DNA from: Candidatus Bipolaricaulota bacterium
GTDB lineage: Bacteria > Bipolaricaulota > Bipolaricaulia > Bipolaricaulales > Bipolaricaulaceae
NCBI GenBank assembly: GCA_027027485.1
Contig: JALVLL010000130.1
Coordinates: forward strand, 1-12,032
Direction of reading: 5' to 3'
Length of the DNA: 12,032 bases
Positions 6,751-12,032 of the stretch are shown here, piece after piece. Made by a program: the position numbers and the translations under genes. The notes below the pieces were generated by a model. That model did no database searches, was not told where the DNA came from, and saw only the letters and a program-made list of their open reading frames with translations. Position 1 is the stretch's first letter. The number at the start of each line of letters is the position of its first letter.

Positions 6751-8631
6751 ATGTCCTTGAAAATCGACCGTTTCCTCATAAAAACTGGCCCCGCTATGAG
6801 AGCCCTTCTTCCGGCGGTCGCGGTCCTTGTGCTTTCGGTTTTCCCGGTTTTCCCCCAGCCGGCCCCGGAGGATATCGTCTCCGTGGTGGTCCCGGAGGCC
6901 GTCCGCATCCCCCGTGGTGGGGAGGTCGAGCTCGGGATCACGGTGGAGCTGAAGCCCGGCTGGCACATAAACTCCGCCGATACCCAGGGCGGTTTCCTCG
7001 TTCCCACTTCCCTGACATTCGAGCCCCCTGAGTTCATCTCGGTGGGGGACCCGATCTTCCCGGAACCCGTCCCTGTGGAAGTACCGTGGGCGGAGGGGGA
7101 GCTCGAGCTCTACGAGGGGAACTTTACGATCAGGGTGCCCCTGAAGGCCTCGCCCGAGGCCCCGCTCATGGCGGGAAGCTTTCGGGCCACCATCTCCTAC
7201 CAGGCCTGCAGCGGTGAGGTATGCCTTCCCCCGACGGAGAAGTCCTTCGAGATCCCCTTTCAGGTGGTGGAATCCGGCGGGACTTCGCCTTCCGGCGCCT
7301 CCCCCTCGGGTGAATCCAAGGAACAATCCGCGGGAGGGACCGAGCAGGGCCCCGCAGGGCCGCCTCCCCCGGATGAGGAAAACCCCATCGCGAAGCTCAT
7401 CGGGGAGAGGGGGATCCTCTTCGCCGTGGTGGTGGTGTTCGCCCTGGGGCTCGGCCTCAACCTCACCCCCTGTGTGTACCCCATGGTCCCCATCACCGTG
7501 GCCTACTTCGGGGGGATGAAGGGGGCGAGGACCAGGACCGCTCTGATCTCCGGCCTGGCCTTCGTGTTCGGGCTCTCGCTGGTTTACTCGGGGCTTGGGA
7601 TCGCGGCCGCGGCCACCGGGAGGCTCTTCGGCGAGGCCCTACAGCGTCCCTGGGTCCTCTGGATCGCCGCCGGGGTGATGGTGGCCATGGCCCTGAGCTT
7701 CTTCGGGCTCTACCACCTCCGGGCGCCGGCCTTCATCACCCGCAGGATCCCCAAGGCCGGACGCGGGGGCATTCTCGGGGCCTTCATCATGGGGGCCTTT
7801 GCCGGCGTGGTGGCGGCGCCGTGCGTGGGCCCGGCCACCGTGGCCCTGCTTTCCTACGTGGGGATGTCCCAGGACCTCTTCCTGGGAGGGATCCTCTTCT
7901 TCGCCTTGTCGTTGGGATTCGGGAGCCCGTACGTGATCCTGGCCCTCTTCTCCCACAAGCTCTCGAGCCTTCCCCGGAGCGGCGTCTGGACCGTTTGGGT
8001 GGAGAGGCTCCTCGGGTTCGTCCTCCTCGGGCTCGCGCTTTACTTCCTGAGCCCTTCCCTTCCCCAAAAGGCCCTGCCCTGGATCGCTGCCGCCCTGGCC
8101 CTGGCCGGTGCGGCCTATCTGGGCACGTTCCGTTGGAGGCAGGGAGGGGTGGTGTTCAAAGCGGTGAAGACGGCGGTGGGGCTGGGGGGACTCGCGGTGG
8201 CGGTTCTCCTGGCGTTGCCCCAGCTCCTCCCCGCCCAAAGCGGGGCCCAGGCCGGAACCTCCCCCGAAGATATCGTCTGGGTGGAGTACGAGCCCGGCAT
8301 CCTGGATGAACTCGAAGGCAAACCGGTGTTTATTTACTTCGACGCCGCCTGGTGCGCCTACTGCCGCAAGATGAAGCGGACCACCTTCGCGGACACAAGG
8401 GTAATCGAACTCCTGAGGCGGAATTTCCACACGGTCCATGTGGACCTCACCACCAGCACCCCCATCAACCGACCGGTCCAGATGAGGTTCTACGTGCGGG
8501 GCGTTCCCACCATGGTGGTCTGGGATCCCGAACGGAAGGAGATCATCTTCTATCGGCCGGGATACATCGGCCCCGATGAGCTACTGGAGGCCCTCAATGG
8601 CCTTCTGGAAAAGCTTTCCGGACGAAGCTGA
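6751..8631 (+). CDS. dsbD: Thiol:disulfide interchange protein DsbD, full three-domain form
   Basis: DsbD passes electrons from cytoplasmic thioredoxin across the inner membrane to reduce exported disulfides, feeding protein isomerases, cytochrome c maturation or metallochaperones. With the ATG at 6751 it has 626 residues. A signal peptide (hydrophobic core about 18-35) precedes the periplasmic alpha domain with YQACSGEVCLPP (C153, C158). A Pro/Gly/Ser-rich linker (about 174-212) leads to the membrane beta domain with LTPCVYP (C241) and APCVGP (C358). The C-terminal thioredoxin gamma domain has WCAYC (C535, C538) and RGVPT with cis-proline P586. All six functional cysteines are present. GGTGGGGG (6735-6742) lies 8 bp before this ATG. 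An internal ATG at 6796 gives a more ordinary signal peptide but lacks a ribosome site. The 3' end overlaps the convergent DUF922 gene by 38 bp. Confidence 0.95.
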   Translation: MSLKIDRFLIKTGPAMRALLPAVAVLVLSVFPVFPQPAPEDIVSVVVPEAVRIPRGGEVELGITVELKPGWHINSADTQGGFLVPTSLTFEPPEFISVGDPIFPEPVPVEVPWAEGELELYEGNFTIRVPLKASPEAPLMAGSFRATISYQACSGEVCLPPTEKSFEIPFQVVESGGTSPSGASPSGESKEQSAGGTEQGPAGPPPPDEENPIAKLIGERGILFAVVVVFALGLGLNLTPCVYPMVPITVAYFGGMKGARTRTALISGLAFVFGLSLVYSGLGIAAAATGRLFGEALQRPWVLWIAAGVMVAMALSFFGLYHLRAPAFITRRIPKAGRGGILGAFIMGAFAGVVAAPCVGPATVALLSYVGMSQDLFLGGILFFALSLGFGSPYVILALFSHKLSSLPRSGVWTVWVERLLGFVLLGLALYFLSPSLPQKALPWIAAALALAGAAYLGTFRWRQGGVVFKAVKTAVGLGGLAVAVLLALPQLLPAQSGAQAGTSPEDIVWVEYEPGILDELEGKPVFIYFDAAWCAYCRKMKRTTFADTRVIELLRRNFHTVHVDLTTSTPINRPVQMRFYVRGVPTMVVWDPERKEIIFYRPGYIGPDELLEALNGLLEKLSGRS

Positions 8632-9508
8632 AGAGGAGCTCGGGGGAAAGGAGCCAGCCCGTGATCCTCTCTTCCCAGGCTGCCTGAGCTTGGGGGTCGG
8701 TACCGTGGGCGGTCTCGCGGTCATACAGCTCCTGGATCTTCTCCAGCTGGCCAAGGGCGGTGTCGAATAACCCCTTGACCTGTGCTTTCAGTTTGGCTAG
8801 GGCTTCCTCAGCGGTCCTTCCCCAGCACGAGATCCCTTCCAATTCCATCAAGAAAAGCCCGCGGAATGCCTCGACGATATCCAGGTGCCCCTGCTCGTGC
8901 CTGAGCACCGCCGGGTTCTTGGCCCAGGGATGGACCCAGGAACGCTCGCGGAGGACGGAGACCTTCAGATCCGCGTGTTCCGATGAGGCGAGATAACCGT
9001 CGTTTCGGGGGACTAACGAGATCTCGTAGACTAGGTCAAGCGAATAGGCGATCCGGGCCGCCTCCTCCGTCCGGAAAGGGGGAGGTTCCCCGCGAAAATC
9101 GTCCCATGTGAGCACCAACCCGAGCCCGTTTGGACGGGGGCTTTCCGGGATCACCTCGAAGAAGAGAATGAGCTCCGCGGATCCCCCGCCACGGCGCGGC
9201 AGAAGCTCGAGCGCGGCCCTGCTCTTCCCGACCGGAGGGCTTAAGCGGAGGGCCCTCTCGGCATCTCGCCAGGGCTTGGGATCGGAGATCCAAGAGGCCC
9301 AAACGGGAAGGCCGCGAACCACGATACCCCGATTTTCCCCTTCGAAGCCCACGAAGACCTCTCCGCCCTGGCTCAGGGTACAGCTCAGCGTGCCCTGGCC
9401 TATTGCCTCGCAGCGGCCGCCCGCGGCCTCCACCCGGTACCGTATCTCCCAGGAGAAGGCCATTAACGGGAGAGAGAGGAGGAAAACCGCGATACCGAAA
9501 ATCCTCAT
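8594..9508 (-). CDS. Secreted DUF922-type zinc protease (HExxH)
   Basis: A 304-residue protein with an N-terminal signal peptide (hydrophobic 4-18, cleavage near FSW at 18-20). The N-terminal part has two cysteines, C33 and C43, that could pair. From about residue 130 it matches the DUF922 family of predicted secreted Zn-dependent proteases: LTWDDFRG (133-140), SWVHPWA (190-196), the metal motif RHEQGHLDI (203-211; H204, E205, H208) and YDRETAHG (262-269) followed by QAAW. The ~120-residue region before DUF922 is unassigned. The ATG overlaps the hycI stop (ATGA), so it is the last gene of the accD-to-protease run. The open frame continues to 9895, but that part only overlaps hycI in another frame. 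The substrate is unknown. Family call is from motif memory and is fairly confident; activity is not shown. Confidence 0.85.
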   Translation of the reverse strand: MRIFGIAVFLLSLPLMAFSWEIRYRVEAAGGRCEAIGQGTLSCTLSQGGEVFVGFEGENRGIVVRGLPVWASWISDPKPWRDAERALRLSPPVGKSRAALELLPRRGGGSAELILFFEVIPESPRPNGLGLVLTWDDFRGEPPPFRTEEAARIAYSLDLVYEISLVPRNDGYLASSEHADLKVSVLRERSWVHPWAKNPAVLRHEQGHLDIVEAFRGLFLMELEGISCWGRTAEEALAKLKAQVKGLFDTALGQLEKIQELYDRETAHGTDPQAQAAWEERITGWLLSPELLFSFVRKAFPEGH

Positions 9509-9951
9509 CCGCTTTCCCCGAGCTCGGGTATGGACTCCGGCCTCCCCTCCTCTATGATGCGGAGGAGCCTCTCGGCTCCCTCCCTTACCTCCGGCGAGAG
9601 GCCATCCCCCAGAGAGAGGTCTTTGGGCTGTATCCCGATGAAGACCACCCGGCAGCGTTCCCCCAACCGGGAAAGGAGGAAGGTAAGGGGCAATGAATGG
9701 GTGGATCCCCAGAGGGATTCCGCCCTCTCGGCCGGGATCCTTCGGATCTCTCCCGGCGGAAGCCCCATCTCCACCGCGTCCACCACCACCAAAAGCTCGG
9801 GCGATAGCCTCTCGATCTTCCCCAGGAAGTTCTCCGGGGCCTGGCGGGCGGGGATAGAGACCCAGCCCTCGGCCTCGAGGCGCTCGGCCACCCATACCCC
9901 CACGGCATCGTCCCGGGCCAGGGGGTTGCCCACGCCCAGAAGCACCTTCAT
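9505..9951 (-). CDS. hycI: HycI-type [NiFe] hydrogenase maturation endopeptidase
   Basis: This family cleaves the C-terminal tail of the large hydrogenase subunit once nickel has been inserted. The 148 residues match HycI along their whole length: GVGNPLARDDAVG (6-18), APEN (38-41), VVDAVEMGLPPGEIR (56-70), STHSLPL (83-89) and FIGIQPKDL (104-112). D15, D58 and H85 correspond to E. coli HycI D16, D62 and H90, which bind the nickel of the substrate. The IQPKDL stretch and APEN segment favour HycI over HoxW or HyaD types, suggesting a group 3 or 4 hydrogenase. No hydrogenase subunit or hyp gene is in the window. The ATG shares one base with the stop of the Fnr-like gene (TGATG) and lacks a clear ribosome site, so translation is probably coupled. 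Its own stop overlaps the protease start. Confidence 0.9.
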   Translation of the reverse strand: MKVLLGVGNPLARDDAVGVWVAERLEAEGWVSIPARQAPENFLGKIERLSPELLVVVDAVEMGLPPGEIRRIPAERAESLWGSTHSLPLTFLLSRLGERCRVVFIGIQPKDLSLGDGLSPEVREGAERLLRIIEEGRPESIPELGESG

Positions 9952-10700
9952 CAGAGGAGGTTCTCGCGCAGGAAGGTCCGGAAGGGGTGTGCCATGGACC
10001 TCAGGGCCTCGGGTTTCTTTATGACGATGCGATGCCCCGGGAGGGAGACGATCCCGCGCTCCGCGAGGTCCGAGAGGATCCGGATCGCGGTCTCGGTGGA
10101 GATCCCGGCCATCTCCGCCAGCTCGGCCCGTTGGAGCTCCAGGCCTATGTCCAGGCCCTCACCGGTTTCGCGGCCGTAGGCCTTGGCGAGCTCCACCAGG
10201 ACCCGGGCCACCCTCTCCTTGGCGGAACGGGAGGTGATCTCCACCAGCTTATCCCCGAAGGCCTTAAGCTCCCGGGAGAGCTTTTCCACGAGCCTGATCG
10301 CCACATCGGGGTACTTCCTCACGAAGGCGAGGAAATCCTCCCGGGGGATGAACATGAGCCTCGAGGGCTCCAGGGTCTTGGCGTAACAGGTGTAGGTCTC
10401 GCCGTCGAAGAGCGTCTTTTCCCCGAGGATTTCACCCGGTCCGAGGAGCTTGAGGATCCGCGAGTGGCCTCCCCGGGAACGCTTGGCGAGCTTCACCTTT
10501 CCTTGGCAGATGATGTAGAGGCCGAAGGAGGGCATACCCTCATGGAAGACCGTCTCGCCGGCCCCGAGCTCCAGAGGGCGCATCAGGGATCTCAATTCCT
10601 CCCAGGCCTGTGGGGGAAGCCCTTGGAACACATAGGAGCAACCCACCCGGCAATCGTCACAGGTCGTCCTCGGGCTCGACCGCGCGGTAGCTTCCCGCAT
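9951..10700 (-). CDS. Crp/Fnr-family regulator with N-terminal cysteine cluster
   Basis: A 249-residue transcription factor. The cyclic-nucleotide-binding-like fold spans about 30-145 (GETVFHEGMPSFGLYIICQGKVKL and LLGPGEILGE), followed by a dimer helix and a winged helix (about 186-230). The recognition helix reads STETAIRILSDL, keeping E203 and R207, which match the DNA-contacting E209 and R213 of FNR; FNR Ser212 is Ile here. The N-terminus has TCDDCRVGC (C14, C17, C21), like the iron-sulfur ligands of FNR, with C65 and C105 as possible fourth ligands. This points to an oxygen or redox sensor, an inference. The ATG at 10700 lies 44 bp inside accA and has only a weak ribosome site. A later start such as GTG (Val19) would remove the first two cysteines. 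Position before hycI suggests it controls anaerobic or hydrogen metabolism. Confidence 0.88.
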   Translation of the reverse strand: MREATARSSPRTTCDDCRVGCSYVFQGLPPQAWEELRSLMRPLELGAGETVFHEGMPSFGLYIICQGKVKLAKRSRGGHSRILKLLGPGEILGEKTLFDGETYTCYAKTLEPSRLMFIPREDFLAFVRKYPDVAIRLVEKLSRELKAFGDKLVEITSRSAKERVARVLVELAKAYGRETGEGLDIGLELQRAELAEMAGISTETAIRILSDLAERGIVSLPGHRIVIKKPEALRSMAHPFRTFLRENLL

Positions 10701-11619
10701 CCCTATAACGTTTGTACCTCAGCCCCAGAAGCTCGTCCAGCGGGAGGCGCATCAGTTTGGAAAGGTGTTTCGATATGGCCTTGCGGATCGAGGATGCGGT
10801 GGCCTCGGGATCGTTGTGAGCCCCTCCCAGCGGCTCGGGGATGATCTCGTCGATCACCCCGAGCTCCAGGAGCTTTGGCGCGGAAAGGCCAAGGGCCTCA
10901 GCGGCCTTGGGCGCCGCCTTTTGGTCCTTCCAGAGGATGGCCGCGGCCCCCTCGGGGGAGATGACGGTGTAGACGGCATATTCAAGCATGAGTACCCTGT
11001 CGGCGCAGGCGATGGCGATGGCCCCGCCCGATCCCCCCTCCCCCACGATCACCGCCACGGTGGGGACCCGCAGGGAGAGCATCTTGTCGATGCATCCCGC
11101 GATGGTCCCGGCGATGTTGTGGGCCTCGGCCTCGACCCCGGGGTAGGCGCCGGGGGTGTCCACCAGGCTCACCAAGGGGAGCCGGAGCCTCTCGGCCAAA
11201 TCCATGAGGCGCATGGCCTTGCGGTACCCGGCCGGTCCCGCCATGCCGAAGCGGTACCTGCGCTGCTCCTCGATCCCCCTTCCCTTCTGGTGGAAGAGGA
11301 CGACCAGGGGGCGTTTCCCCAGCTTCGCGAGCCCCCCTCTCAGGGCGGGGTCGTCCCCGAGGAGCCTGTCCCCCCTCAGCTCGTAGAAATCATCGAAGAC
11401 GAGCTCCACGAGTTCTATCCCCGTGGGGCGGCGCTCGTCCCGGGCGAGCTTCACCCGGTCCCAGTCCGAGAGGTTCGCGAAGTACTCCCGCTGGAGCTCC
11501 TGCAGCTTCCTCTCCAAAAGCTCCAGCTCGCCATGCAGATCCAGGCCATCCTGTTGGATGAGCCGCTTGAGCTCGGCGACCTTCTCTTCCAGGGCCTTCA
11601 GGGTGGACTCATCCACCAT
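10657..11619 (-). CDS. accA: Acetyl-CoA carboxylase carboxyltransferase subunit alpha
   Basis: AccA with AccD transfers the carboxyl group from carboxybiotin to acetyl-CoA, giving malonyl-CoA for fatty acid synthesis. The 320-residue length is standard. An N-terminal helical region (about 1-55) precedes the core, which has FDDFYELRGDRLLGDDPA (74-91), FGMAGPAGYRKAMRLM (123-138), VDTPGAYPGVEAE (153-165), GEGGSGGAIAI (193-203) and YTVISPEGAAAILWKD (216-231), all typical of AccA. The ATG at 11619 overlaps the accD end by 11 bp and is preceded on the - strand by GAGGGGG (11626-11632), 6 bp away. Downstream it overlaps the Fnr-like gene by 44 bp. accC and accB are not in the window. Identification is secure. 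Confidence 0.97.
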   Translation of the reverse strand: MVDESTLKALEEKVAELKRLIQQDGLDLHGELELLERKLQELQREYFANLSDWDRVKLARDERRPTGIELVELVFDDFYELRGDRLLGDDPALRGGLAKLGKRPLVVLFHQKGRGIEEQRRYRFGMAGPAGYRKAMRLMDLAERLRLPLVSLVDTPGAYPGVEAEAHNIAGTIAGCIDKMLSLRVPTVAVIVGEGGSGGAIAIACADRVLMLEYAVYTVISPEGAAAILWKDQKAAPKAAEALGLSAPKLLELGVIDEIIPEPLGGAHNDPEATASSIRKAISKHLSKLMRLPLDELLGLRYKRYRDAGSYRAVEPEDDL

Positions 11620-12031
11620 AACGCGCCCCCTCGAGGACGGAGAGGATACGGGCTAGCTCCTCTCGGAGTTTTTCCCGGGGGACCACCCTGTCCACGATCC
11701 CGTGGGCCAGGGCGAAGTAGTCGGTTTGAAAATCCGGGGGAAGCTTCTCGCGGGTGGTCTGCTCGATCACCCTCGGCCCGGCGAAGCCTATCTTGGTGCC
11801 CCGCTCGGCGATCACTATATCCGCCAGCGACGCGAGCGACGCGAGCACCCCCCCGGTGGTGGGGTAGGTGAAGACGGCGATGTAGGGGATACCGCTCTCC
11901 GAGAGCTTCCCGCGCACGAGCACCGTCTTCGGCATCTGGAGGAGGGCTATCACCCCCTCCTGCACCCGTGCCCCCCCGGAGGCGGCCACGAAGATGAAGG
12001 CACACCCGAGCTCCACCGCCCGCTCCATGGC
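11609..12031 (-). CDS. accD: Acetyl-CoA carboxylase carboxyltransferase subunit beta, 5' end outside window
   Basis: This is the C-terminal ~140 residues of AccD, the partner of AccA. The frame is open through the right edge, and the Met at 12028 is internal. Visible family motifs are FVAASGGARVQEG, the YPTTGGVLAS segment (most AccD proteins have DPTTGG), GFAGPRVIEQT and the HGIVDRVV ending. The four-cysteine zinc ribbon normally at the N-terminus lies outside the window and cannot be checked. The 3' end overlaps accA by 11 bp, which suggests coupled production of the two subunits. The stop is TGA at 11609-11611. Identification is secure. Confidence 0.95.
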   Translation of the reverse strand, partial: AMERAVELGCAFIFVAASGGARVQEGVIALLQMPKTVLVRGKLSESGIPYIAVFTYPTTGGVLASLASLADIVIAERGTKIGFAGPRVIEQTTREKLPPDFQTDYFALAHGIVDRVVPREKLREELARILSVLEGARYGG

Positions 12032-12032
12032 C

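Noticed and set aside
8607..8619. GGAAA-AGC-TTTCC hairpin at the dsbD/DUF922 junction
   Set aside because: Only a 5-bp AT-rich stem with a 3-base loop and no T-run, inside both coding frames; too weak for a terminator.
9509..9895. N-terminal extension of the DUF922 protein
   Set aside because: The extension is Gly/Arg-rich, overlaps hycI in another frame, and a proper signal peptide starts at the ATG at 9508.
11826..11843. Tandem 9-bp repeat AGCGACGCG in accD
   Set aside because: It encodes Leu-Ala-Ser repeats at a place where the protein keeps the normal AccD length, so it is not an insertion; likely chance codon use.

Overview
This is a GC-rich bacterial window (roughly 65% G+C by eye) with very tightly packed genes. 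Most neighbouring reading frames overlap or are separated by only a few bases. RadA, DisA and separate AccA and AccD subunits show it is bacterial. A complete DsbD, several exported proteins, heavy use of AGG and GTG codons and a HycI-type hydrogenase protease would fit a thermophilic or anaerobic diderm lineage. A candidate phylum such as Bipolaricaulota/Acetothermia is possible, but that is a guess and no marker here fixes the taxonomy.

Left block, + strand (1-2986): the 3' part of radA, then disA and a purine nucleoside phosphorylase, each overlapping the next. RadA and DisA are a known pair linking recombination to c-di-AMP signalling. This DisA has two substitutions at normally conserved glycines, one in the DGA catalytic motif and one in the DNA-binding hairpin. 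The block ends at a GC-rich hairpin (3028-3056) that can terminate transcription from both sides.

Metal block, - strand (6006 to 3084): copA (a two-HMA Cu(I)-type P1B ATPase), a one-cysteine thioredoxin-like protein and a 58-residue YHS-domain protein with a Cys-Cys tail. They are translationally coupled or 5 bp apart, so they probably form one operon for cytoplasmic copper or soft-metal handling.

A 146-bp divergent intergenic region (6007-6152) carries candidate promoters for both sides. An AT-rich 6-2-6 palindrome lies over the predicted copA transcription start.

Thiol block, + strand (6153-8631): an unrecognised exported protein with eight cysteines, followed 4 bp later by a full three-domain DsbD. 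The arrangement suggests the exported protein is a partner or client of the DsbD reducing pathway, possibly in copper-related envelope chemistry.

Right block, - strand (12031 to 8594): accD (partial), accA, an Fnr-like Crp-family regulator with an N-terminal cysteine cluster, a HycI-type hydrogenase maturation protease, and a secreted DUF922-type HExxH metalloprotease. All four junctions overlap. The last gene also overlaps the end of dsbD tail to tail by 38 bp.

No rRNA, tRNA, CRISPR array, insertion sequence or long repeat was seen, and there is no gene-free stretch longer than 300 bp. The observations most worth following are the altered DisA motifs, the eight-cysteine protein with DsbD opposite copA, and the Fnr-like gene sitting between acc and hycI.
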